The notes: generated by a model not told the origin, from the sequence alone. A DNA stretch of 64,000 nucleotides from Oscillospiraceae bacterium (GCA_015068305.1 SVKV01000003.1:48717-112716); one strand, 5' to 3'. Counted from the stretch's first letter, positions 50,070-58,575 are shown. Translations and numbers: made by a program.

Positions 50070-50921
50070 TTAACCCTTCACACCGCCGGCGGTGAGGCCT
50101 TCGGTCAGGTTCTTCTCGATGCTCATGAACAAAATCACGACAGGGACGATTGCAAACAGAGAGGATGCAAACAGATACTGCCATTCGATGATGTTGTAGC
50201 CGTTGAAAATGTTGATACCAACAGTCAGAGGCTTGTAAACATCGGTGGAAATCAGGCACAATGCCACGGTGTATTCATTCCATGCATTGATGAAAATGAA
50301 GATCAGGGTGGTGACGATGCCGGGGGCTGCCACGGGCAGCAGCACCTTGAACATGGCCTGGATCCGGTTGCAGCCGTCGATGGTGGCAGCCTGCTCCATC
50401 TCAGCGGAGATGCTCATGAAGGTGCCCCGCAGCAGCCAGATGGTGAAGGCCTGGTTAAATGCCGCATTGATAAAGATCAGGCCCCAGATGCTGTTGGTCA
50501 GACCGAAAACGGACATAACCTTGTAAATACCGATCAGCAGCACCACGGGTGCAAACATCTGGGAGACGATGATGAAGCCCAGGAATGCGGTCTGACCCTT
50601 GAACTTCATACGGGCCAGGGCATAGGCAGCGGGAATACCGCAGACCATGGCGATCAGGGTGGAGCCGCCGGCGATCAGGATGGAGTTGATCATGTAGCGG
50701 AGCATGGGAGCCTTCTCCCAGATGTCCGCAAAGTTGCTCCACTTCACATCAATGGGCAGGATGGTGCCGTTGATGGAGAAGATCTCGGAACGGGACTTCA
50801 GAGCCGTCACCGTCATGGTAAAGTAGGGATAAAGGATTACAACGCAGATCAGAACGACCACAAAATACAGCAGGATCCGGCAAAGAAGCTGCTTCCAGTT
50901 CACCTTGATGGTATCATTCAT
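50070..50921 (-). CDS. CUT1 ABC transporter permease (MalG type)
   Basis: A 283-residue permease with six helices and an EAA loop, SAEMEQAATIDGCNRIQAMFKVLLP. It is paired with the permease gene that ends two bases before its start. It starts with VNWKQLLCRILLYFVVVLICVVILYPYFTM, typical of MalG-like subunits. Confidence 0.93.
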   Translation of the reverse strand: MNDTIKVNWKQLLCRILLYFVVVLICVVILYPYFTMTVTALKSRSEIFSINGTILPIDVKWSNFADIWEKAPMLRYMINSILIAGGSTLIAMVCGIPAAYALARMKFKGQTAFLGFIIVSQMFAPVVLLIGIYKVMSVFGLTNSIWGLIFINAAFNQAFTIWLLRGTFMSISAEMEQAATIDGCNRIQAMFKVLLPVAAPGIVTTLIFIFINAWNEYTVALCLISTDVYKPLTVGINIFNGYNIIEWQYLFASSLFAIVPVVILFMSIEKNLTEGLTAGGVKG

Positions 50922-50923
50922 GA

Positions 50924-51859
50924 TTATTCGTCTCCTTTCTTCAGAGTGGAAACCATGTAGACGCTGGCGCAGACCAGCAGGATGCAGAAGCCGATGACGG
51001 AAACTGCCGCAGCTTCACCCTGCTTGCCGTTGTAGAAGGCCAGCTTGTACAGGTAGGTAACCAGGGTGTCGGTCTTGTTGGCCGGGTCGCCCTTGGTCAT
51101 GGTCCAGATAATGGGGAAAGAGTTGAAGACGTAGATGATGTTCAGCACCGTTGCGACGGTCAGGCTGGACTTGACCAGAGGCAGGGTGATGTTGAAGAGC
51201 TTCTGCCAGTAGTTGGCGCCGTCCACAGTGGATGCCTCATAGTAGGAAGCATCAATGCTCTGCAGACCGGACAGCACGGTAAAGCAGACGAAGGGAATGG
51301 TGACGAAGATACCGCAGGCGATTTCCCATGCAAACCAGGCCTCGGGGGTGGGCGTCCAGTTCACGTTGGTTTCAATGATGCCCAGGGTCTTCAGCAGAGT
51401 ATTGAGTGCGCCGTAGTCGGTGTCAATGATGAACTTCCACACGGATGCCTGAATGACCAGGGTGGTTGCCCAGGGGAAAACCACGATGGCGCGGGCGATC
51501 TTGCGGCCCTTGAACTTATTGTTCAGCAGCAGTGCCAGGATGAAGCCCAGCAGCGTGGACAGGCCCACGACCAGGATGGTCCAGACCAGGGTGTTCCACA
51601 GAACGCCGGAGAACACATTGCCCTTAAGAACACTTGCGAAGTTCTCGATTCCGTTGAAGCCTCTGATCCGGCCGGCTCTGGTAACCTCGCTGAAGGCCAT
51701 ACGGAACACATAGAAGATGGGTACGATGATGAAAATTGCCATCAGGATCACACTGGGTGCGATCCAGATATAGGGTTCCAGGATATTGTACATTTTTTTG
51801 CGGTCGTTCAGGGTTCTTGCACCCTTGGGAGCCGCGGTTGCAGATGCTTTTTTGCTCAC
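50924..51859 (-). CDS. CUT1 ABC transporter permease (MalF type), GTG start
   Basis: A 311-residue permease with EAA loop DASYYEASTVDGANYWQKLFNITLPLV. The start is a GTG at 51859, set by GGGGAGGA six bases upstream; the frame continues 40 codons upstream through a stem-loop and has no start signal there. It is coupled to the next permease by a two-base gap. Confidence 0.92.
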   Translation of the reverse strand: MSKKASATAAPKGARTLNDRKKMYNILEPYIWIAPSVILMAIFIIVPIFYVFRMAFSEVTRAGRIRGFNGIENFASVLKGNVFSGVLWNTLVWTILVVGLSTLLGFILALLLNNKFKGRKIARAIVVFPWATTLVIQASVWKFIIDTDYGALNTLLKTLGIIETNVNWTPTPEAWFAWEIACGIFVTIPFVCFTVLSGLQSIDASYYEASTVDGANYWQKLFNITLPLVKSSLTVATVLNIIYVFNSFPIIWTMTKGDPANKTDTLVTYLYKLAFYNGKQGEAAAVSVIGFCILLVCASVYMVSTLKKGDE

Positions 51860-51948
51860 GATGATTCCTCCCCTTTTGTAGTAGCCACTTTTGCAGCCAC
51901 TGTCAAAATGCCGTCGATGACTGCACTTTGAGAATGGCTGCATTGACA

Positions 51949-51976
51949 ATGGGCCGGGCCCAAGAGCCCGGCCCAT
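51949..51976 (-). terminator. Stem-loop between lipoprotein and permease genes
   Basis: ATGGGCCGGGC / GCCCGGCCCAT, 11 bp, lies between the solute-binding gene and first permease; no clear T-run follows, so it may adjust relative expression. Confidence 0.6.
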
Positions 51977-52019
51977 CATTATGCTTTCAATATCTCAGCT
52001 TTTTCAGAAGGGTCTGAAA

Positions 52020-53246
52020 TTAGCCGGCGATCTGAGCCTGCAGATCGTTCAGCAGGGTCTGGACGTCTTCGCCCAGCAGAGCCTGCTGCAGAACATTGAT
52101 GGTGCCCTGCTTGACATCCATCCACTCTGCCTTGGCAGCGGGATAGAACTGTGCGCCTGCAACCAGGTTGATCCAGGACTCCAGGTCGGGCTGCAGCTGG
52201 ATGCAGATCTCGCCACCGGTGGAGGTAGCGGGGATGAAGTTCTCCATAACAACCCACTCAGCGTAGGGCTGATCATCGTAGAATGCATCGACGACCTTGG
52301 TGATGGCAGCCATCTCAGCGTCGGTCTGCTCGTTCTCGAAGCACATGATGCGGTCCATAACGCCCATGGTAGCGTTGGCCTTGCCCTCGTTTGCGGGGAT
52401 CAGAACTGCCTTGAAGTTGACGCCGTTGCCAGCCTCAGCGCAGATGGACTCGATCTGGGTGGGAGCGATCATCATAGCGATCTTGCCGGCAGCGAACAGG
52501 TCCTGCAGGGTGTAACGGGTCTGGTTAGCGGGATCGTTGTTGGTGTAGCCCTTGTTGACCATGTCGATGATGAACTCGATGGCTTCCACGTTCTCAGCGG
52601 AGTTCAGAGCCCAGTTGCCGTCCTTGTCGACGAAGCCGCCGCCGTTGTTCCAGGTGTAGTATGCAAATGCAGCCTGGCCTTCGTCAGTGGTCATGTCAAC
52701 GCCCCAGGGATAGATCTCGGGATCGTAAGCCTTGATGGCCTCGCAAGCCTTCTCCAGCTCAGCCCAGGTGGTGGGAACTTCCACGCCTGCAGCAGCCAGG
52801 ATGTCGGTATTGACGTACAGAGCGCGGGCGGAAGCCAGATCGGGGATTGCCCAGACGGTGCCGTCAACGATGGACTCTGCGATGAAGGAATCGTAGAACT
52901 TGGCGTAGGTCTCATCGGAAACCCACTCGGAAACGGGCTTCAGCAGGCCGTCAGCATGGTAATCGGCGAAACCGTCGATGTTCAGCAGGTCGGGCTGCTC
53001 GTTGTTGGCAATACGGGTATTGACAACGGTGTAGATGTCGTTCCAGGAGACGACGTCAACAACCAGGTCGATGTCAGCATTAGCTTCTTCGAACTTCTTC
53101 TCGAAGCCTGCCCACCACTCAGCAGTCTTGTCGCCGTACTGTGCAGCGATCATGGTAACAGTGGTCTTTTCGTCAGCCTTGTTGCCGCAGGCAACCAGAG
53201 ACAGGACCATGACCAAGACCAGCAGCATTGCAATAATCTTCTTCAT
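52020..53246 (-). CDS. CUT1 ABC transporter solute-binding lipoprotein
   Basis: A 408-residue family 1 binding protein. Its lipoprotein signal ends in LVAC with Cys20; the mature part starts about residue 21. Segments such as VPTTWAELEKACEAIKAYDPEIYPWGVDM are typical. It captures the sugar for the two downstream permeases. The start at 53246 has GAGGAGG nine bases upstream. Its promoter carries an AT-rich palindrome over the -35 box. Confidence 0.93.
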   Translation of the reverse strand: MKKIIAMLLVLVMVLSLVACGNKADEKTTVTMIAAQYGDKTAEWWAGFEKKFEEANADIDLVVDVVSWNDIYTVVNTRIANNEQPDLLNIDGFADYHADGLLKPVSEWVSDETYAKFYDSFIAESIVDGTVWAIPDLASARALYVNTDILAAAGVEVPTTWAELEKACEAIKAYDPEIYPWGVDMTTDEGQAAFAYYTWNNGGGFVDKDGNWALNSAENVEAIEFIIDMVNKGYTNNDPANQTRYTLQDLFAAGKIAMMIAPTQIESICAEAGNGVNFKAVLIPANEGKANATMGVMDRIMCFENEQTDAEMAAITKVVDAFYDDQPYAEWVVMENFIPATSTGGEICIQLQPDLESWINLVAGAQFYPAAKAEWMDVKQGTINVLQQALLGEDVQTLLNDLQAQIAG

Positions 53247-53313
53247 TCGTATATCCTCCTCAAAATTGTAGATGCAGATTTGTCTATTTAAATTAACAAA
53301 GCATCTTAACCCT

Positions 53314-53341
53314 AGTATACTGCTTTCCACAAAATAGTCAA
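53314..53341 (-). promoter_or_regulatory. Promoter of CUT1 importer operon
   Basis: On the minus strand TTGACT, 16 bases, TATACT. The -35 box shares bases with the palindrome at 53339-53361. Confidence 0.78.
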
Positions 53342-53361
53342 TTAATTATTTTGATTAATTG
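53339..53361. promoter_or_regulatory. AT-rich palindromic operator, importer operon
   Basis: CAATTAAT, seven bases, ATTAATTG: an 8-7-8 inverted repeat overlapping the -35 box, similar to the site near fba. Binding here should repress the importer operon; the ROK regulator is the candidate. Confidence 0.7.
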
Positions 53362-53750
53362 GGCTGTTTTTACAAAAACGTGAGAATACACAATTGAAAC
53401 CCTTTCATTTTGTACATATTTTTTTCATTTTTGGTGCTTCTTTTCCCGTTCAATCATTGATGATTCAAATACAATCTCCCCTTTCATTACCTGATTCTAC
53501 AAATAACTTCCCAGCAATTTATATTTTTCAACTTTTTATTTGTCTGATACTGCTCCGCCTGTATGTACCTCCGGAGCCGCATTTCTGCCTGCCTGACACC
53601 CGATCGTCTGCCGAAAGTCCCGAAATCCCGCACATTTTCTTTTTTTCAGCCTGTCCGGATTTCTTTTCCTGCTCCGGATGCGAAAGTCCGCACTTTCCGG
53701 CAGCACCCGCTCTTTGCCATTTCCCCCCGGAAGCAGTATATACAAAAACA
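53362..53750. other. Intergenic stretch without a supported gene
   Basis: About 390 bases, T-rich in the first half on the plus strand. I see no open reading frame with a ribosome site, no RNA fold and no repeat I can support. Confidence 0.6.
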
Positions 53751-53777
53751 GCCGCCGGTTCCGAAAGAACCGGCGGC
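53751..53777 (-). terminator. Terminator of ABC exporter operon
   Basis: GCCGCCGGTTC-CGAAA-GAACCGGCGGC has TGTTTTTG on the minus strand, ten bases past the exporter stop. Confidence 0.92.
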
Positions 53778-53786
53778 CAGGGGTAT

Positions 53787-55589
53787 TTATGCCAGAATCC
53801 GGGCAGTTGCTTCCTCTTCATACTGCCGGGTATACAGCTCATGATAGTATCCGCCCATTTCCAGAAGTTCCCTATGGGTTCCCTGCTCCACGATCCTGCC
53901 GTTGCGGACCACCAGGATCAGGTCTGCATTGCGCACCGTGGACAGCCGGTGGGCAATCATGATGGAGGTTCTGCCGGCAGTAACAGACTCCATGGCAGCC
54001 TGGATCTTCGCCTCGGTCATGGTGTCGACAGAAGCTGTGGCCTCATCCAGAATCAGAATTCTGGGGTCTGCCAGAATGGCCCGGGCAAAGGAGATCAGCT
54101 GTTTTTCGCCGGTAGAGAGCAGGTCGCCTCCCTCACCCACGTCCGTATCCAGTCCCTTCTCCAGATGGGCGATCACCTCTTCCGCAGAAACGGTCCGGAT
54201 GGCGCTGAGGATCTGTTCCTCGGTGGCCTCGGGGTTACCCATCAGCAGATTCTCCCGGACGGTGCCGGAGAACAGATGAGGCGTCTGGAGCACATAGCCG
54301 ATGGAATCATGGAGCCACAGCTGGGACCGCTCCCGGGCATCCCGGCCGTCGATCAGCAATTGTCCTTCCGTGGGCTCATAAAACCGGCACACCAGATTGG
54401 CCAGGGTGGATTTGCCGGCACCGGTTTCGCCCACGATGGCCAGATGGGTTCCGAAGGGGATATCCAGAGAGAAATGCTCCAGGACCGTCTCCTCCCCGTC
54501 GGGATACCGGAAGGTCACATTCCGGAAGGCAATATCGCCCTTCAGCGGCTCCCAGTTTTCCTTTTTCGGATTCAGGGTATCACCGTATTTTTCGATGACC
54601 TCCGGGGTATCGGTCACATCGGATTTGACCGCCAGCAAATTGGTGAACCGCTCAATGTTGACCTGGGTGGTGATCAGATCGGACACGATATCCACCAGCC
54701 ACCGCAGAGGCTCCATCATGCCCTGGGCATAGGACATGAATACCGAGAAGGTACCGATCTGATCCACCGCAATGTAACCGCCCTTCCACAGCACAATGGC
54801 CAGGGCCACGGAAGATGCGAAATTCATGGTGCCTGCAAAGAGACCCCGGAGCCGGGAAGCCTGGACGCTCTTGGTGCGCATATTGTCGGTTTCTTCGGTG
54901 AACCGGTTTTCCATTTTCTCTTCGATGGCCAGGGATTTGATGGTTTTGGCACCGGTGATGCCCTCATTGAAATTGCCTGTGATCCGGGAATTGACCTCCC
55001 GGACCTCCCGGTTCACCCGGATGAGCTTTTTCTGGAAGATGGAGAACAGGATCACCAGCAGCGGCAGAATGGACAGTACCATGGCCGCAAGGGAAGGATT
55101 CAGCGTTACCATCACCGCCACCGCGCCCACCAAATAGGAAACTCTCCAGACACAGTCCACCAGCGTCCAGCTGACCAGACTGCCGATCCGGGAGGTATCG
55201 CTCATAAGCCGGGCATGGATATAGCCCACACTGTTCTGATTAAAATAGGAAAAGCTCAGGGTCTGCAGGTGATTGAAGCCCGTCTGCCGCAGCTGCCGGT
55301 TCACCCGCATTTCGATGATGGTAGCCAGGGCGCAGGAAATATAGTTGGAGCCCGCAGCCACCAGAATGGTCAGAATATAGGCAATCAGAAAAGCGGGCAG
55401 GGTATCAAAGGTCCCAAGCCCCACAAAACAGTCCAGGGCATACCGCTGGTACAGGGGAAGAATGATATCCGTTACACTGCTGACCAGTCCGAAAACCACC
55501 ATGATCACGATCAATTTCCGGACATGGCGCAGAAAGGGCAGGATCTTCCCGATGCCAAAATATTTCAGATGTGTCGTTTTTTCCGTCAT
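53787..55589 (-). CDS. ABC exporter half-transporter B (canonical Walker B, degenerate signature)
   Basis: A 600-residue half-transporter: six helices (about 20-320) and a nucleotide-binding domain. Walker A is GETGAGKST and Walker B ILILDEATASVD with the catalytic Glu. The signature reads LSTGEKQ instead of LSGGQ. Its start overlaps the stop of the partner gene by one base. In heterodimeric exporters such as BmrCD and TM287/288 one of the two ATP sites is degenerate, and the signature change here fits that. It probably exports lipophilic drugs or peptides. Confidence 0.92.
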   Translation of the reverse strand: MTEKTTHLKYFGIGKILPFLRHVRKLIVIMVVFGLVSSVTDIILPLYQRYALDCFVGLGTFDTLPAFLIAYILTILVAAGSNYISCALATIIEMRVNRQLRQTGFNHLQTLSFSYFNQNSVGYIHARLMSDTSRIGSLVSWTLVDCVWRVSYLVGAVAVMVTLNPSLAAMVLSILPLLVILFSIFQKKLIRVNREVREVNSRITGNFNEGITGAKTIKSLAIEEKMENRFTEETDNMRTKSVQASRLRGLFAGTMNFASSVALAIVLWKGGYIAVDQIGTFSVFMSYAQGMMEPLRWLVDIVSDLITTQVNIERFTNLLAVKSDVTDTPEVIEKYGDTLNPKKENWEPLKGDIAFRNVTFRYPDGEETVLEHFSLDIPFGTHLAIVGETGAGKSTLANLVCRFYEPTEGQLLIDGRDARERSQLWLHDSIGYVLQTPHLFSGTVRENLLMGNPEATEEQILSAIRTVSAEEVIAHLEKGLDTDVGEGGDLLSTGEKQLISFARAILADPRILILDEATASVDTMTEAKIQAAMESVTAGRTSIMIAHRLSTVRNADLILVVRNGRIVEQGTHRELLEMGGYYHELYTRQYEEEATARILA

Positions 55590-57412
55590 CAGGAAATCAC
55601 CTCCCGGGAACCGCTCTGGGTCTCATAAATCTTCTGATAGATGCCGCCGCCTGCTTTCAGCTGTTCGTGGGTGCCCTCTTCCACGATTCTGCCCCGGTCC
55701 AGCACGATGATCTTATCCGCTGCGGACAGGGTGGTGATCCGGTGGGAAATGAGAATCACGCTGGCTTTTCCGAAGCGCTGCTGGATTGCCCGGCGGATTT
55801 TGGTGTCGGTCTCCGTATCCACGGCGGACAGAGAATCGTCAAAAATCAGAATGGGCGTATCCCCCATCAGGGTCCGGGCGATGGCTGCCCGCTGCTTCTG
55901 GCCACCGGAAAGGGTCACGCCCCGTTCTCCCACCATGGTGTCATAGCCGGAGGCGAAAGAGCAGACCGTTTCATCCAGCACCGCAGCCGCGGCAGCAGAC
56001 CGGACCGCCTCCAGATCCGGCTTTTCCGACAGAATGCCGATGTTCTCTCCGATGGTCCGGGAGAACAGATAGGGCTCCTGCAGCACCATTCCGATGTTCC
56101 GGCGCAGATGGGCCGTACGGATCTTCCGGATGTCCACACCGCCGACGGTAATCCGGCCATTCCCCTCTTCCAGCGGATACAGCTTGTCCAGAAGGAGCAT
56201 CATGGTGGTTTTGCCGCTGCCGGTGCCGCCCAGGATGCCCAGGGTGGTGCCGGCTTTCATGGTGAAGTGAATATCGTGGAGCATCTGGGGTGCATTCTCA
56301 TAGGCGAAACTCACATGCTCGAAGCAGATATCCCCGTCCATGGGTGCATCCACCGCATCGGGATCATCCTGTTCGATGGGTGAATCCATAATGTAGGCCA
56401 CCCGGTCGATGGATACGCCCGCCTTGCTCATTTCGCCGATCATCCGGCCCAGCATCCGGATGGGCCAGACCAGCATGGAGTTGTAGGAAATAAAGGCAAT
56501 GTACTCGCCCTCATTCAGATTGCCGTGCACGCAGAACCAGGCACCGAAAACCACCACCAGCATCACCTGGGTGCCGGAGAGAATATCCGATACGCTCCAG
56601 AACCGGGACATAATCTTCGCCATTTTCTCCCAGAGGGCGGTGTAGTGGTCGTTCTGCTTTTGGAATTTGTCGATCTCTGCCCGTTCCCGGCCGAAGGCCC
56701 GGACCACCCGGACACCGGTGAGATTCTCCTGGGCCATGGCAGAGAGCTTACCCTCATTTTCATCGCAGTCCAGAAACCCATCGTGGACCTTCCTGTGAAA
56801 ATGGAAGGAATAGGCAATGATCACCGGCGTGGGGATCAGCGCGATGAGGGTCAGCACCGGGTGCATGGATGCCATAAAGGTCACCGACAACACCAGCAGC
56901 AGCGAAATCCGGAATACGGAGGTCAGCTGCTCGGACAGAAAATTCTTGGTGGTGTCGATGTCCGATGTGCAGCGCTGAATGATGTCACCTGTTTTGTTCT
57001 TCATATGCCAGGAAAAGGGCAGCCGCTCGATGTGGCCGAAGAGCTGGTCCCGCATGGTCTTGACCAGGGTTTCCGAGGCCTTGGTGTTGAACACCCGGAA
57101 ATTATACTGGGAAAGGACCTGCACGCCGGCCACCGCCACCACCGCCAGGGCCATGATCCAAAGATGCTGACCCAGATAGGCAAAGCCGCCGATACGCTCC
57201 ACCGCCTCCATCACGAAAGCGGGAAAATCCCCCTCTTCTCCGCCGATGGCGCAGTCCACCGCCGCCCGGATGATCTGGGGCTGGATCATATCTGCCAGCG
57301 CCGTCACACCGGCGCAGAGGATACTTATCAGAAAGTACCGCTTGGAGCCCTTGAGAAACTGCCACAGCAGCCCCAGGGTCCGGTTCTTTTCCCTATGTTG
57401 TTTCTTTTTCAA
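55589..57412 (-). CDS. ABC exporter half-transporter A (catalytic Glu replaced by Asp), TTG start
   Basis: A 607-residue half-transporter. Walker A is GGTGSGKTT, the signature LSGGQKQR is canonical, but Walker B ends ILIFDDSLSAVD, with Asp in place of catalytic Glu. The degenerate ATP site is therefore formed by this Walker B and the partner's LSTGEKQ signature, the asymmetric pattern of BmrC/BmrD. I choose a TTG start at 57412 with AGAGAGG nine bases upstream; the open frame upstream overlaps the leader terminator and has no start signal. It is preceded by a leader ORF and a terminator. Confidence 0.88.
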   Translation of the reverse strand: MKKKQHREKNRTLGLLWQFLKGSKRYFLISILCAGVTALADMIQPQIIRAAVDCAIGGEEGDFPAFVMEAVERIGGFAYLGQHLWIMALAVVAVAGVQVLSQYNFRVFNTKASETLVKTMRDQLFGHIERLPFSWHMKNKTGDIIQRCTSDIDTTKNFLSEQLTSVFRISLLLVLSVTFMASMHPVLTLIALIPTPVIIAYSFHFHRKVHDGFLDCDENEGKLSAMAQENLTGVRVVRAFGRERAEIDKFQKQNDHYTALWEKMAKIMSRFWSVSDILSGTQVMLVVVFGAWFCVHGNLNEGEYIAFISYNSMLVWPIRMLGRMIGEMSKAGVSIDRVAYIMDSPIEQDDPDAVDAPMDGDICFEHVSFAYENAPQMLHDIHFTMKAGTTLGILGGTGSGKTTMMLLLDKLYPLEEGNGRITVGGVDIRKIRTAHLRRNIGMVLQEPYLFSRTIGENIGILSEKPDLEAVRSAAAAAVLDETVCSFASGYDTMVGERGVTLSGGQKQRAAIARTLMGDTPILIFDDSLSAVDTETDTKIRRAIQQRFGKASVILISHRITTLSAADKIIVLDRGRIVEEGTHEQLKAGGGIYQKIYETQSGSREVIS

Positions 57413-57457
57413 AGATACCGACCTCTCTTTCCTCTCGTTTTCTTTGCCCCTTGACGC

Positions 57458-57486
57458 AAAAAGGGTGCAGGCCGAAGCCTGCACCC
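57458..57486 (-). terminator. Leader terminator (attenuator) of ABC exporter operon
   Basis: GGGTGCAGGC-CGAA-GCCTGCACCC, 10 bp perfect, is followed on the minus strand by TTTTT. It lies 26 bases after the leader ORF stop and 46 bases before the exporter start, so it must be overcome for expression. Confidence 0.88.
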
Positions 57487-57512
57487 ATGCCAATATCCGC
57501 AACAGAATGTGC

Positions 57513-57578
57513 CTAGATACAGTCCCAGGGAGCAAAGCTTCTGCAGTTTTCAGTTTTAAACATAACGTTGTTCAGCAT
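57513..57578 (-). CDS. 21-residue leader peptide of ABC exporter operon
   Basis: ATG at 57578, preceded eight bases upstream by AAAGGAG, a near-perfect ribosome site; 21 codons then TAG. The peptide begins MLNNVMFKTE and ends with FAPWDCI. It starts about 27 bases after the predicted transcription start and is followed by the terminator. In B. subtilis, bmrB plays this part for bmrCD: drug-stalled ribosomes on the leader allow transcription past the terminator. The GAAGC within the ORF is complementary to the GCTTC loop side of the terminator, a possible antiterminator pairing. Confidence 0.8.
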   Translation of the reverse strand: MLNNVMFKTENCRSFAPWDCI

Positions 57579-57611
57579 GTGCCTTACTCCTTTCTTTCAA
57601 ATTCTGGAAGT

Positions 57612-57640
57612 ATCATAGCATCTCCCATTTTTACTGTCAA
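57612..57640 (-). promoter_or_regulatory. Promoter of ABC exporter operon
   Basis: On the minus strand consensus TTGACA, 17 bases, TATGAT, about 35 bases upstream of the leader ORF. Confidence 0.88.
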
Positions 57641-57691
57641 GGTTTTTTCCGGAAAGTCACGCAGAGTAACAGTCATACCGGGGTATATCGG

Positions 57692-57720
57692 TTGATTTCC
57701 TGAAAAAACTGGTGTAAAAT
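57692..57720 (+). promoter_or_regulatory. Promoter of XRE regulator gene
   Basis: TTGATT, 17 bases, TAAAAT, 31 bases upstream of the start; divergent from the exporter promoter. Confidence 0.72.
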
Positions 57721-57750
57721 GACACAAACACCAGAAAATCGGAGGAAATC

Positions 57751-58338
57751 ATGACACTGGGAGAAAAAATCAGATATGCCCGGAAATGCTGCGGTCTGTC
57801 CCAGGGACAGCTGGCAGAGAAAATGTGTGTTTCCCGGTCCGCCATTGCAAAATGGGAAACCGGCAAGGGCCTGCCGGATATTGAAAACCTGAAGATCCTT
57901 TCGCGGCTGCTGGGTGTCAGCGCAGACAGCCTGCTGGATGACGGTAACAACACCGCCCTGATCCGGGAGCCCTATCAGCTGTCTGCCTGGGGCCGGGGCT
58001 GCAGAAAAGTCCGGAAGGACCGCATGATCCGCCGCCGGTTTCCCGATGCCGCAATCTGTCCCCTGCTGGGCCGGCCCGAACTGGCCCGGGAGGATCCCAT
58101 CTTGGACAGCAGCCGGGGCTTTCTGACCCCGGTGCCCTTCGGTTCCCCGGAATTTATGAAAAGCGTCCGGAATCCGGACCGGAATTTTTACCTGGTGGAA
58201 CAGGGAAACGAACAGTTTTTTGTAACCGTAACCGATGCATTCCTGGAAATCCAGCCCCTGGACCCCAGGCAGTCCGGAAAGGCCTTTACCCTGGGAAGCT
58301 GGACCTTCGTCCGGTGCGATCCCCTGCCCGACGAATGA
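57751..58338 (+). CDS. XRE family transcriptional regulator
   Basis: A 195-residue protein with an N-terminal Cro/C1-type helix-turn-helix (residues 1-65: GEKIRYARKCCGLSQGQLAEKMCVSRSAIAKWETGKGLPDIENLKILSRLLGVS). The remaining 130 residues are a domain I do not recognise, with many aromatic and Pro residues. It is divergent from the ABC exporter operon, so it might regulate it, although that operon already has a leader attenuator. GGAGG precedes the ATG. Confidence 0.88.
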   Translation: MTLGEKIRYARKCCGLSQGQLAEKMCVSRSAIAKWETGKGLPDIENLKILSRLLGVSADSLLDDGNNTALIREPYQLSAWGRGCRKVRKDRMIRRRFPDAAICPLLGRPELAREDPILDSSRGFLTPVPFGSPEFMKSVRNPDRNFYLVEQGNEQFFVTVTDAFLEIQPLDPRQSGKAFTLGSWTFVRCDPLPDE

Positions 58339-58343
58339 TCCGA

Positions 58344-58379
58344 TCTCCTTCTGATCTTTTCAGAAGGAGATTTTCTTTT
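58344..58379 (+). terminator. Terminator of XRE gene
   Basis: TCTCCTTCTG / CAGAAGGAGA, 10 bp, is followed by TTTTCTTTT. Confidence 0.9.
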
Positions 58380-58547
58380 GCTCACAGTACCATACGGCCC
58401 GTTTCCTTTCCGTTCCGCTAAAAAACCGATGTGAATTGTCATTATGATACCTCCCAAGCTCTATTCCTTTTCTGACGGTATCATTTTATCGTCACTTCAG
58501 TCCAACAAACCGGACACTATCGTTTTCCAGTTCCTTTAAAAAAAGCT

Positions 58548-58575
58548 GAAGGCACCTGCCGAAGCAGGTGCCTTC
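58548..58575 (-). terminator. Terminator of LacI-GPH-MBL operon
   Basis: GAAGGCACCTGC-CGAA-GCAGGTGCCTTC, 12 bp perfect, with T-rich sequence on the minus strand after it. Confidence 0.92.

Noticed and set aside
53394..55628. 744-codon plus-strand ORF opposite the ABC exporter gene
   Set aside because: Shadow of the exporter; no family motif and no start signal.
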